Shown here piece by piece: positions 9,930-20,274 of a stretch of 64,000 bases of DNA (position 1 is the stretch's first letter; each line of letters begins with the position of its first letter). The notes beneath the pieces were generated by a model. It saw only the letters and a list, made by a program, of their open reading frames with translations, was not told the origin of the DNA and did not search any database. This stretch comes from Hyposmocoma kahamanoa (taxonomy: Eukaryota; Arthropoda; Insecta; Lepidoptera; Cosmopterigidae): positions 22,264,443-22,328,442 of the forward strand of contig NW_020653851.1 in assembly GCF_003589595.1 (NCBI RefSeq). Reading direction: 5' to 3'. The position numbers and the translations under genes are program-made.

Positions 9930-11200
9930 TTCGTTTGTTTTGTTGTTTATTACGTTTAAAGAGCTTATAATACGTGTAGGTATAGATAAAGCAGTGTATG
10001 TAACTGTACGTAATTAGGCATTAAAACACCCTGTGTGATGTTTTTATATATAATATATAAACCCACACTCGTGTTTTAATGCCTTTCATTATGTAACAGT
10101 AATAAACTACTGTTAATTTATTAAATTCAGTCAAACAATTCAATCGCAAAAGTAGTTTACGTATCAATTTCTAATCGTATTGTTATTTGTCAATAGTGTG
10201 TTAGGTTTTAAAAAAAAATGAGTTAAACATAGTTATGTTTGTTTTAGTGCATGTTGTGGTTACCTCTAATAATTGTTTGTGGCAATTACATCGCTTGTAA
10301 AGGTATGATAAGATATAATAAGTAATATTGTACACAGATGTTGGTAAACCTAATAAATAAATAAACACCTATAACAGTCAAAAGAGGTGTGAAGTGTACA
10401 TATGTTTGGTCAGTTTCTGCATAATGCGACGCGATAGAACGAACATACTGTCATCATCAAGTTGCAATCTACGGTGGCTCGTGTGGAATAGACTTTGCCT
10501 CCAGATAGGTCGTTTGTCTGCAGAGACAAGATGTGTAAATAGGGGTTCTGGACCCCGATTTAGAACTCTCCGATATTTTGACCGATTTGTTCAATTGGTT
10601 ATCGTTCTCGAATCAAAGGGCGCTTTCCGATCTTTTCAGAACATTCGAATTAAACGTACATTTTTGAAACTTTACAGGCCTTAAATATAGGAATGCATTT
10701 ATCTTGCATTAAAATAAATTAATAAAATTGAAGAAAATTCAGACTTTGTTTAAAATAATAAGAGATTTCCATATTACATTCTTGCTTTACAAACAATAGG
10801 ACGTTCTTGCATTGGATAACTGTGTTTTGAATAACGTTTGTAGCCTTTGCCGGTCGATAAGTTCGAGTAATCGTACGGGTGTGACGTTATTTCGGTTCGG
10901 TTTCGAATACGACAGTCTGACGTTCGATTCGGATATCGGCCGTCAACAGAGTTCTGAATCGACCACCAGGAATGCTAACTCGGTGATGTTAGTAATAAAG
11001 TCCTACGAGGCTGTTGTTTGTTGAATGTGTGTGTTGAATGTTTTCTAAATAACCCTGTATATCGAAAATCAATATAGTCCTAAAATAAAAAAAGCATTAA
11101 CAAGATAAGAAGATGAAGACCGTCATCATCATCAACATGATCCTACTAGACGTCCGACTGCTGGGCAGGAGTCTCCTCTAAGATCAGTCTATTCTCATTA
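9930..11200. other. Unassigned spacer
   Basis: No exon or element recognised. The 11003-11057 piece has the CCTACGAGG...ACCCTGTAT motif noted near 1.57 kb. Confidence 0.35.
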
Positions 11201-11204
11201 TCCG

Positions 11205-11445
11205 TATAGCATCCGAAACAATTACTGTGAAATAATTAATACTCGATCAAATTAACTGAGTAACTGCCTCCGTGGCTGAATGGTTAGCATCCTGGAGTAC
11301 CATGTAGAGATCCCTGGTTTTATTTCTCTCGTGAGTTTAGGTGTAATTTGTTGTCCATGGCACCTGTGAGTGTGTGGGTTATTATTATTGTTAAATTGAA
11401 AGACAATGTCAAATACGAAGCTTCATTTGCATCATCATGTTCAGT
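11205..11445 (+). mobile_element. Family J copy interrupted by an S1 SINE
   Basis: CATCCGAAACAATTACTGTG at the left and AAAGACAATGTCAAATACG then GAAGCTTCATTTGCATC at the right match J. The S1 SINE at 11266-11395 splits it. Confidence 0.6.
11266..11395 (+). repeat. S1 SINE, internally shortened
   Basis: Head CTGCCTCCGTGGCTGAATGG and body TTTCTCTCGTGAGTTTAGG are present. The B-box segment is largely lost (CCTGGTTTTATT). It sits inside J, so it inserted after J. Confidence 0.75.
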
Positions 11446-11785
11446 TATTCTCGATACAGGGCCATTTGAATTTATTTTACTCAATGTTAAAGCAATGAAG
11501 ATTTGAAATTCATACGAAGTTGAAACGTTGTGTATGGAATTTATTTCCTTTTTTGGATTTGTATCTACTTATTTGAAACTATATTATACAGGTAAGGTAC
11601 AATGACTGGTTAAATACTAGAACGTTTGAGCGGGATGATTGAGATAAACGTTCGTTCGGAAGTGAGACTAGGCATAACTTACAATAAAGAGCGAGTTCGC
11701 ATCCGAGGCGTAGGAGGAGAATTATACTCAGAGGGATATGTAGATTTAAAACTTTGTCATAATCTGTATGAACTTGAACTTAATA

Positions 11786-12060
11786 GCTGTAGAGATCCTT
11801 GTGAAAGAGTTCGTCCAGGGTAGTACAGCTACCTTACCTATTTCTGCCGCCAAGTATAACGTCAGCGTTACTGTGTTCCGGTTTTGAAATTACAGGCACA
11901 TGGGACTTGTCAACTTATGTCTCAGGGTGACGGGCGCAGTATCGGTCAGATCTTTGCAATTTAAAGCTCTGAGTGGCACTGTGACTGTTACGGACAGGCG
12001 TGTAGCTTACCATCAGGCGCGCGACTTCTTCGTCCCGTCACTTGATATTATAAAAAAAAG
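11786..12060 (+). repeat. Family A, near full length
   Basis: Sense orientation from TGTAGAGATCCTTGTGAAAG to TTGATATTATAAAAAAAAG. A useful reference copy because both ends are present. Confidence 0.85.
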
Positions 12061-12439
12061 AACAAAGATTTTACGTTTTTCAAAATTTACCTTGTTTTAC
12101 AAGGCGAAGGTATTTTACACAAGACTTTTTGAGTAAATTTCACTGTGTTTTAGATTTTGAACATAACACTTTAACAATAAAGAATAATGATTCGTTTTCA
12201 ATTCCTATTAACATGGGTAAACTTGGCTTCAATTCTTATATTACGTTACCACGTCGTTGCGAATCCTTGCACTACATATCTATACCTGTCTATCTATAGG
12301 ATTAAATTATATAAATCAAATTGGGTTCCCGCGACAAGGTGCCCAAGATGCTGTCAGCGTTCCCCCTTTGTATGGCTATGATGCGCTGGGTAGCTTGGGT
12401 TTTCCAGAAAGTCTATTAAATAAAATTTTGTACAGATAA

Positions 12440-12550
12440 AGGGCGCCAGGACCCAATGGGTAAATAAAAAATTAAAATCGATTCGAACCTCGGACCTTTC
12501 GATTGAGAAGCAATCTTTTTCCAATTGGGCTATTACCGTTCAGCACGCCT
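12440..12550 (-). repeat. tRNA-derived SINE head, antisense
   Basis: Read on -, A-box TAGCCCAATTGG and B-box GGTTCGAATCG occur about 38 nt apart, as in tRNA-derived SINE promoters. No tRNA cloverleaf with a clean acceptor stem, so not called a tRNA gene. Confidence 0.6.
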
Positions 12551-12953
12551 TAAATTTTTTGTCACCATCAATAAATAATAATCAACAAAATTTCTCAACC
12601 ATCGCGTATCAAGTGGTACCGGTTCTCTACACATGCGAGGTCGCGACCAGGCAACAATTTTGTTTGTATAAACAATTTGGGCATGGCATTTATGTTAAGG
12701 CGTTTTGCTGTCTGTTGAGTCATCCATAGTCGAAGGATTCCTTTACTTCGTACCCTCGGTGTAATAACGCCACATCTGCACAGTGTCTGTCGCCTCTTCT
12801 CTCTCTCTGTTGCCTCTATTAAATTAGCCTATAAGAAGTTTTTATTATCAACTCAATTATAATCTCGTTACATAAGGTAGTCGTGCATTGCTTGCAAAGT
12901 TCTTAAAAAGTGATCAGAGCCAATTTGTACAATGTGTTAACACTAACCACCTC

Positions 12954-13022
12954 ACTTGCACTACATATACTCACCTCACTTACACTACGTATACCCACTT
13001 CACTTACACTACATTATAATCA
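12954..13022 (+). repeat. 24-bp tandem repeat, about three units
   Basis: Units read CACTTGCACTACATATACTC, CACTTACACTACGTATACCC and CACTTACACTACATTATAAT with a short CACCT/CACTT joint. The period of 24 nt keeps an open frame, but low complexity explains that. Confidence 0.7.
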
Positions 13023-13139
13023 CATTTTTGGTATTTATTTCATTTTTATTATTATGTATCTATGTTGGGATTACTTTATGGTTTTGTTTAAATTTATAAT
13101 TTTAAGTTTTGATTTATATTTGTAATTAAGTTTTATATC

Positions 13140-13385
13140 TAATCTTTATATTTCTTTTTTGTTTTATTTTTATCTTACCGCCTGCTTGGACGAGGCGCCA
13201 TCTTTCTTTTTGTCCATTTATGGCGCCACTGAAAACCAGCGTAATGAGGCGTTCTTCAACGTCTCATTACAAAAAGCTGAGTGGTGGTACCGTTTTGGTA
13301 ACATATAATGTATGATTGTGTTTGTTTTGTATTATTTATTGTAAAATGTTGCCAAATAAATTATTTTTCTTTCTTTCTTTCTTTC
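13140..13385 (+). repeat. LINE-like 3' end with conserved hairpin and (TTTC)n tail
   Basis: After a C/T-rich segment comes GAAAACCAGC, a hairpin (GTAATGAG at 13241-13248 pairing with CTCATTAC at 13263-13270, extended by CGTT/AACG), then AAAAAGCTGAGTGG. AAATAAATTA and a (TTTC)n tail follow. The same layout is seen at 38311-38348 and 53481-53520 with different stem sequences. Confidence 0.6.
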
Positions 13386-13436
13386 AGTGAAAACTTTTCA
13401 GGAGAGAGGTTTGAACATTCAATTACTTTCTTTTTA

Positions 13437-14123
13437 TCATACTAAGTGATGGGACAAACAAGTCGTGCGCCTGATGGTAAGCCAGGCCAAGACACAGTTG
13501 CAGTGCCACTCACAGCTTTAAATAGCCAAAATTTGAGATGCACTGCCTCTGCGCCTGTTGTCCTGATATATAAGTTGACATCATCAAGTATATAACCAAA
13601 AATGGAGACGAAATGTTATTTAATTTGTTTGAAAACTATTCTGCCAAATCATTACGGTGACAACTGCGTTCTGATTGGCCAGCCCAAACTCAAAACTATT
13701 GACGGGTGACATCAGCTTTGCTATAATGGACGAAAACTGCAAAATTACATATTTTATCTTTAAATACCGATGAAATGTGATTCCGTTTGTTTTGTAATTA
13801 GATGTTTTGCTGTTTTTCCAATACCACTGAATGGAACGGCCCCCCATAGTTAGAGATATTATCTTTATTACAATAAATACAGAATATTTTTGGAATGCAG
13901 AGACGTACACACAAGTCAGTTGTTGGCGCTGTACTATTTCAGCTTTCTGATTTGTGAATTCAGTGCAAACGAGAGTTACTGTTGATATTTAAAAGTGATA
14001 TAAGGCCCATTTGCCTGATGAGTTGCCAGGGATGGATGGCCATTATTCCTCTCTATTTCTGGTTATATACTCGATGGTTGACAGTGACAAGTCCCATGTG
14101 CCAGTATTCTCACCAGCACCCTT
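13437..14123 (-). repeat. Family A interrupted by D1
   Basis: The left part runs to ATATATAAGTTGACA. After D1 the repeat resumes as AGTGACAAGTCCCATGTGCC and TCACCAGCACCCTTA. Confidence 0.8.
13582..14076 (-). mobile_element. Family D P-element-like MITE, copy D1, with decayed THAP exon
   Basis: Ends CATCAAGTATATAACC and the complement of CATCGAGTATATAACCAG form a long TIR. The 8-bp target duplications are GTTGACAT (13574-13581) and GTTGACAG (14077-14084). On -, an ATG at 13847 opens an 80-nt exon ending CATCG|GTATTT at 13768, a splice donor. It encodes the start of a THAP zinc finger, but the first cysteines are replaced (MGGRSIQWYW). The ITFHR core is intact. Confidence 0.85.
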
Positions 14124-14321
14124 AGGGCGCGTTCCCATTACAACGTAACGTTCTATTTATCGTTGAACGATTGTCGCGTCTAGCCTATTCCCATATCACA
14201 CTTACCTGTCGTGACTGTGTCGTGGGCGTTTATTTTATCGTTGAACGTCTAGCTGTTCCTACTAGATCGTGACGACAATTTATTGGTGCACGTGCGTATA
14301 ACGATAAATAAAACGTACAAT

Positions 14322-14602
14322 CATTGATTTACAATTATATGGACGTCGGGTCCGCGCCAAAAAGTGTCCGAACTTATAGGGCGTTAAAATCGTATACAGA
14401 GCGTTATTCACGCTTTAGTCTTCGTTTGTTCGACTGACAGCGAAGCAAGCAAAATTAGACAGTACAGCGATGACATTACAATTTAAATTCAACGTTTTAG
14501 CTTTTTCATATTCCTTTACATGTCACTACGTTTAAATAGGTTGGGACATTTTTTTCGTGGTTTTTGTATTAGACCCGTCATCAATTTATTTGTAAGTCAA
14601 TG
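14322..14602 (-). mobile_element. Family B MITE, copy B3 (281 bp, long form)
   Basis: Inverted relative to the other copies. TIR CATTGATTTACAATTATATG at the left. Target duplications CGTACAAT and CGTAGAAT (7 of 8). It lies in an unidentified repeat-like region (14124-14930) with ACGTAACG and CGTTGAACG motifs. Confidence 0.85.
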
Positions 14603-14764
14603 CGTAGAATAGTAGCTACCATTCTCTGTCGTCACATTTTTATCGCGACGTTATCTTTATCATCTGACGACTGTTATTCTTGTTCTTCCCATCGTCTCGA
14701 CAGTCTGACGTTGTAACATCAAAAAAGTCTGAACGACAGTTAATCGTGACTTAAATCCAACTCT

Positions 14765-14830
14765 GTGTTGCTTACGATAAGAACGGTCTAAAGTACAAAG
14801 TGTCAAACTTGATGTTCTCTTGACTATACA
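14765..14830 (+). repeat. Family N repeat (pair with 60575-60640)
   Basis: Both copies share TTGCTTACG, then GTCTAAAGTACAAAGTGTCA and a TTGACT end; a TCAAG/CTTGA inverted motif is included. Confidence 0.5.
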
Positions 14831-14927
14831 AAGTCAACAGCACATCAGACTACAAATTTTTGTTCGAAAATCGCGCCAGTACAACGGAACAAGATACGTC
14901 AATGTGTAACTTGACGTGCTGTTGACT

Positions 14928-15250
14928 TTTTTTTATAATATCAAGTGACGGGACGAACAAGTCGCGGGCCTGATGGTAAGCTACACGCCTGTCTATAACA
15001 GTTGCAGTGCCACTCAGTTCTTTAATTCACAAAGATCTCAGGGCACTGCCACTGCGCTCGTCACCCTGAGACGTAAGTTACGTTATTACATGTGAACAAC
15101 TTGATTTAAATGTACAAGTCACGAAACTTTAAACTGCACAACTATGCAAAGTGGAACACAATAATGCTGATATTACTCCTTGGCGGCAGAAATAGGTAAG
15201 GTGGTAAGTACTTCCCTGGACAAACTCTTTGACAAGCAACTCTACTGCTA
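14928..15250 (-). repeat. Family A with a ~70-bp internal insertion
   Basis: Starts TATAATATCAAGTGACGGG, runs to CTGAGACGTAAGTTA, is interrupted by unrelated sequence at about 15080-15150, and resumes at TGGAACACAATAATGCTG to CTACTGCTAC. Confidence 0.75.
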
Positions 15251-15296
15251 CTTTTTACGTTTAAATAGAGTTGGTTAAAGTCAAATAATCATTTTT

Positions 15297-15700
15297 AATA
15301 CAGTTGCTCAAAACGTGGTATTCTTCGTACTACAAATCGTGCCGAAAGTTGGAATTTTCGCACTAGTGCTTTTACATTTCCATTTTTTTTTAAATTTACT
15401 GTTGTTTCAAATCTTAAGCACAGAACTAAAGAAGTTGTATATTTATTTAATATTTATGTGCTTTGTGACGTAAGTCGTTCGTCATTAAAACTTACATTTA
15501 TTTACAAATACTATATAATGAACGTATCGAGTGGAGGTCCACAGTCTCTGCCTACCCCTGAATGGGTGACAGGCGAGATTTTTATGTATATATTTGTTCT
15601 ATGTATTACAGATAAATTGTATCTCACTACCGTGCACGGGTTCCTAAAGAAGTTTAAACAAAAGTACCAGGACTTCATAATAAGAAAAGTGGTTACAGAC
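15297..15700 (+). repeat. Family O, copy 1, cut by the assembly gap
   Basis: About 400 bp matches 45588-45980. The last ~200 bp, from about 15500 to the gap, is identical between copies and contains the same open frame starting MNVSSGGPQSLPTPEWV. The first ~210 bp differs at about nine places, including a ~12-bp indel. Confidence 0.85.
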
Positions 15701-16100
15701 NNNNNNNNNNNNNNNNNNNNNNNNNNNNNNNNNNNNNNNNNNNNNNNNNNNNNNNNNNNNNNNNNNNNNNNNNNNNNNNNNNNNNNNNNNNNNNNNNNNN
15801 NNNNNNNNNNNNNNNNNNNNNNNNNNNNNNNNNNNNNNNNNNNNNNNNNNNNNNNNNNNNNNNNNNNNNNNNNNNNNNNNNNNNNNNNNNNNNNNNNNNN
15901 NNNNNNNNNNNNNNNNNNNNNNNNNNNNNNNNNNNNNNNNNNNNNNNNNNNNNNNNNNNNNNNNNNNNNNNNNNNNNNNNNNNNNNNNNNNNNNNNNNNN
16001 NNNNNNNNNNNNNNNNNNNNNNNNNNNNNNNNNNNNNNNNNNNNNNNNNNNNNNNNNNNNNNNNNNNNNNNNNNNNNNNNNNNNNNNNNNNNNNNNNNNN
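15701..16100. other. Assembly gap (400 N)
   Basis: Flanked by two dispersed repeats (O on the left, C tail on the right), a likely reason for the break. Confidence 1.
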
Positions 16101-16175
16101 ATAATTATAACAAACTAGTGGAGTAATTTCACAAAAAATAATTGAATATCAATTCAATAAAAATTTAATCAAGTC
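16101..16175 (+). repeat. Family C SINE 3' tail
   Basis: Matches 42235-42306 essentially without change (CTAGTGGAGTAATTTCAC block and AATTCAATAAAAATTTAAT end). The 5' part lies in the gap. Confidence 0.8.
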
Positions 16176-16199
16176 ATAGTTATTAAATTCACACATAAT

Positions 16200-16560
16200 T
16201 TATCTCATGATTCAGATTCAGATTCATTTATTTCTCAAATATAACATTACAATATAAATTACACTACGTGTCAAAGTATAAGAAATTATATTGAGATCGT
16301 CAGACAAAAAGGAAAATTATAAGAAAAGCACACAATAATTAGAAAATTAACAATTCATTATATAATATTGTTGTCATTAAATTACATATCAAATATCATT
16401 ACCCATCAAGGATCGTCATAAGTTGATAACAATTATACAAGAGTACGTTAATGCGGTAAAAATTAGAATAAAAATAGAAAATACTGAATTCGTTACAATT
16501 TAAAGTCCATAAATTATTTTACAGAGTATAAAGGATTTTTCAAGAAAAGGTCTTACAGCC
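16200..16560 (-). repeat. LINE 3' UTR-like sequence, antisense
   Basis: On - it ends AAATAAATGAATCTGAATC with a short (GAATCT)n tail at 16209-16225, a typical non-LTR 3' end. No RT frame seen. Confidence 0.4.
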
Positions 16561-16599
16561 GGCGCCTAAATGTTTCGTCAGACGGTTCAAGTCTGAGTG

Positions 16600-16767
16600 T
16601 CGTATTCCAGAACTCTACTCAATACTCAAGTCAGGACTTGAGCATTGCAGTGAGCACTGAAAATCATACTCAAGGCCTTGCCATTAGGGTCGTATTTCCA
16701 GTGCTTGAAATCATCCTCAGTCTGCTCAAATCCTGACTTGAGTATTGAGTAGGGTTCTGGAATACGA
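16600..16767. repeat. Foldback element, 45-bp arms
   Basis: Left arm 16600-16644 (TCGTATTCCAGAACTCTACT...) and right arm 16723-16767 (...AGGGTTCTGGAATACGA) pair with two mismatches over 45 bp. The 78-nt loop contains a partial repeat of the arm motif (GGGTCGTATTTCCAGTGC). Confidence 0.8.
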
Positions 16768-17197
16768 CCCTGAGAGTAGCGGGTAAACGCTCATAGTAAG
16801 TAGGTCCGATGACACGCGGGTTTTTCTCTGCAAGTGACATAAATGTAGTTTGTATTAGTTCTATGAGTTTCGTGTGATACAAGAGGATACGATTTTTAGT
16901 TAAAACTTGTGACGTTGCTGGCCCTGGATTGCTTAGGAAATATTTCACATGGTTTCGTTAATTTGTTGCTTTTATAATGTCAGTATCTTGCGTTCTACTG
17001 CTATTAAACTTCACTTCATACAGTGTGTTTTGATTTAACAGCGCACGAATGATTTCTTTAAGCCTAATCTAAACCCTGCATTTACGGTTAGTTAAACTTT
17101 GGATGTATTTGTGTTTTTGAATGAGATATTAAAAACTAAAAACACAAGAAACACGTTTAAAAATTTTAAAATTCTTCCAACATAACACGGTACTGTA

Positions 17198-17403
17198 GTC
17201 TAGGCTAGAGCCTAGAGCCTTAGAGCCTTTTTTACTTAAAATTAGAAAATAAATGACACTATTTGAAAGAACGATATCCTGAACAACACAAAGGTGACGA
17301 CGACAGGCTAATATGGAACAAATTACTTTTGTAATCGTGAATATGGAGGGGGCACCAAATTTAAGGTTGGCCCCGGGCTGCAGCAATCTACGCTACGCCA
17401 CTG
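17198..17403. mobile_element. hAT-like MITE, 206 bp
   Basis: Right end CTACGCTACGCCACTG is the complement of a typical hAT terminus CAGTGGCGTAG. Perfect 8-bp flanking duplication GTACTGTA (17190-17197 and 17404-17411). The left end (GTCTAGGCTAGAGCC) no longer matches the TIR well, so one terminus has decayed. Confidence 0.7.
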
Positions 17404-17411
17404 GTACTGTA

Positions 17412-18018
17412 AAACATTAGTGGAGAAAATTTACATAGACATAAAGCCCTTTCTGACCGGTTTAATGCGGTTCCGTGTGTTGCGATGGGTTGCGAAGAAA
17501 ATGAGTTTATACCATAAAACGGCTTTAAGAATCATTGTTCATAAAATTGTTAATGTGTAACAGACGCGACGAGAGTAGACTCTATGAGTAGAACTACTGG
17601 CTGAGTGAATATAGTTTTGTATTTAGAATGTGTTTGAAAAATCTTGAACATCTTGAGAGTTCGAGATGTAACCCGAGGCAAAAAATATGTAAAAAGTACA
17701 ATAAAGCAAGTTTTGAAGATTATCCCAGTTTATATTTACAAAAGATTTAAGAAATTTAAGATACACGCAATAACTTATTTTTGGGAGCTGGTGCTTGTTA
17801 AAGGCTTCGCCTGTACTACAAGTCACCAGGCTCTCACTCTTGGAAATGACACATGACAATCTTAAGGTATTACTAAAATTAGTTGTTTATAAAGGATAAA
17901 CATTTAAATAGAGAAAAAATACATTTGACATTGTTGAACTATATACACCTAAAAATCAAACTTAAATTAAAATTAAATTTAAAAGCTTTTTTGCACGTAA
18001 AAGACATTTGACTATGAG
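17412..18018. other. Unassigned spacer
   Basis: AT-rich; opposing short frames at 17620-17860 are mutual shadows with no family match. Confidence 0.35.
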
Positions 18019-18090
18019 TGCGTGTTGTATTATGTGTGTGTTTGTGTATGTGTGTGTGTGTATGTGTGTGTGCGCGCGTGTGCGTAGTTA
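18019..18090. repeat. (TG)n microsatellite
   Basis: Interrupted TG run with TATG and CGCG variants, continuing into TATATA/CACATATA. Confidence 0.9.
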
Positions 18091-18494
18091 CGGATATATA
18101 TACACATATACAGATAGAGATTAACGAGGGAAAAGAATTTTATTCGTTTTTCAATAGAAATAACTTACTTTCCGTATTAAAATTACAATAACTAGATAGA
18201 TTTCTTTAATATCTAATGTACAACGTAAGTTTAATGTACATTTTTATGTTATTAACTTCAAAAATTACAAAAATCTTTTACACAGCTTTTTCCCACCATG
18301 TTGATTTGATATTACAGTGTTCGGGTTTTACGCGGTAGAGTTGCTATTGGCAAAGAGTGAATATTTTTATAGAATAAACCAAGAAAGCAAGAAGAAAGGG
18401 CTCTTTTTTTTTTCCGCCAAGCATTGACTTATCAACAACACTTCCTGAACATGCCTTGTACAGAGGCGAAATACGTGTGAGGTATATTTTTGAC

Positions 18495-18592
18495 TGACTT
18501 CAAAAAAATTAGGGGATGAATAACCGATTTCAATAAAACGTGGCAAATAGATAGAAGATTCCACCAACTTTTGAGGTCGGTTTTTTATAATT
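18495..18592 (+). repeat. Family E, 3' part with internal deletion
   Basis: GACTTCAAAAAAATTAGGGG joins the E 5' end directly to its 3' part (CAATAAAACGTGGCAAATAG ... TTTTGAGGTCGGTTTTTTA). Confidence 0.75.
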
Positions 18593-18649
18593 GATGTATA
18601 CAGTCACAAGACTGTAGTTGTGCTTGTGTTAGGTGAAGGGGAGAAAATG

Positions 18650-18800
18650 ATCTGCATGAAAAAAATAACAATAATGACGCACACACTCATAGCCACGGAC
18701 ACACACATAGACAAACACAAATTACACCCTAACTCACGAGAGAAATAAATGTAGCCTACATAAATATATCTCTCGGCCCAGGAATCGCAAACGCAGCTAC
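18650..18800 (-). repeat. S1 SINE, antisense
   Basis: GACGCACACACTCATAGCC, CTAACTCACGAGAGAAATAA and CTCGGCCCAGGAATCGCAAA are S1 tail, body and B-box region reversed; the head end is lost. Confidence 0.8.
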
Positions 18801-19374
18801 TTGGTCTGATTTAGCCTGACTGGGTAGCAAACTAATTTACTTCAATGTTTATTTATCGTCTCAAAGCGACAAAGATTTCAACAGAAAGTAGTTTCTTGAA
18901 CAATCTACATGAGTTTATGCAATAAAATTATATTGACTCGCCCACTAATGACCTAACCACAAAAATAACCAGCGAAATCACTGAAACAATTATTTCCAAA
19001 AACAAAACCACTGGCGCGCATGAACAATTCGCCGCCATTATAATTTTGCAACAAAAACAAATAGTATGTAATACTGCCAATTACAAGAGATTACATTAGA
19101 ATCAATCTATCGAAACTACATATATAATAACAAACATTCTTTACTCCATAAAATTTAGCTAAGTTAGATTTTAAGTCGGCAAAATTAGGGCTATGTAAAT
19201 AAAGCCTTCGCCATGAGTTAATTCACTTTTAATTCTACAATTTTTAAGTTTATTAAATGTGGCGATGTTTCAGATTTAGATTTTAAGCCACTATTTTAAG
19301 TTTTTGTGTATCGTTGTAATGTTGAAGAATAAAGTCATTTTTTTTTAAGCAGTTTATAATTGGATATTCGTATC
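18801..19374. other. Unassigned spacer
   Basis: No recognised feature. Confidence 0.3.
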
Positions 19375-19810
19375 AGAGACATGGACGCTCCGTGAAATTG
19401 AGAAGAAGAAGATAGACGCTTTGGAAATATGGTGCTGGAGAAGAATGCTTGGGGCATCGTGGACAGACTTTCGTTCAAACGCCTCCATACTCCAAGAGAA
19501 CTCGGCATCAAGCAGCGTCTGTCTACTGTGGTGCAAACTCGCATCCTAAAATTCACCGGTCACGGTTCAAGACGGAATTTTGACTCCATAGAGCGTCTTG
19601 TTGTGGGGCACCAGATTGCGCGGAAGGTCACCCGTTCGATGGACCGATCAAATAAAATCTGCAGCGGGCGGTCCTTTACGTGAGTGCACGAGGGAGTTCA
19701 CTAACAGAGAGAGATGACGAGATGTCGTGAGGCAAGCCACATCAGTCGTTAACAAACGTACTCCTTGATGACCACGACCACTCTGTCAAGAGTGATACGA
19801 AAGAGAAGAA
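19375..19810 (+). pseudogene. RTE-type LINE remnant (RT C-terminal region)
   Basis: Broken frames give SETWTLREIEKKKIDALEI followed by CWRRML, a shifted LGIKQRLSTVVQTRILKF, and then RRNFDSIERL. This is the conserved region after the RT domain of RTE/BovB-like elements (ETW-T/S-L ... WRRML ... GH-x-x-R). At least two frameshifts. The 3' end shows D-P/H-D-H-type codons and AAGAGAAGAAG. Dead copy. Confidence 0.7.
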
Positions 19811-19849
19811 GATCATGGTGGTCAAACATCGGGACATTCAATATACTTA

Positions 19850-20105
19850 AAAATAAAAGCGACGTCTATAACCATCAATAATCAGCTGTTAGTAGCTCTA
19901 AAGGTACCTGGCTGAGTGAACAAAAGTTTTCATAGATTTCTCACAGATGGCGCTACGGTAAAAAGTCGTTAAAAATAAAAACAAAGATCTGCAACAAGCA
20001 CACAGAAAAATTCGTAAGGTCCGCTAGTTCGTTTCGTCGCTTAGTTGGCATAGCATCTGCCACGGTTTGCCGGAAGACGTTGGTTTTTATATAATTTAAG
20101 ATTTA
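19850..20105 (+). repeat. Family C SINE, copy 2
   Basis: CATAGATTTCTCACAGATGG, AAAAAGTCGTT and the tRNA-like module (CGCTTAGTTGGCATAG, CTGCCACGGTTTGC) in C order; the B-box end is truncated at AGACGTTGG. Confidence 0.7.
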
Positions 20106-20206
20106 ATATCTACTAATTTTAAGAATAATATTGCTACTAACAAATATGCATTGTTGTCTAAAAACAAAAAATATTATTACTATATTAAGGAATGAAAATG
20201 CAAAGT

Positions 20207-20274
20207 GGCTCGAATTCCATGTCCGGCAACACTGCCGGACATTCAATTCGAGCCCTTAAATGGACATTTAAGGG
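20207..20274. repeat. Two adjacent near-perfect hairpins
   Basis: Hairpin 1: GGCTCGAATT pairs with AATTCGAGCC and ATGTCCGGC with GCCGGACAT around a 6-nt loop (48 nt total, 19 of 21 stem positions paired). Hairpin 2 (20253-20274) is CCCTTAAATG/CATTTAAGGG with a 2-nt centre, overlapping the first by two bases. No TIR or duplication found around them. Confidence 0.8.

Noticed and set aside
15458..16126. 222-codon ORF
   Set aside because: Most of it is translated N; only the first ~80 codons are real sequence (family O).
16670..16948. 92-codon ORF on the minus strand
   Set aside because: Uses a GTG start, overlaps the foldback at 16600-16767 and matches no family I know; left uncalled.
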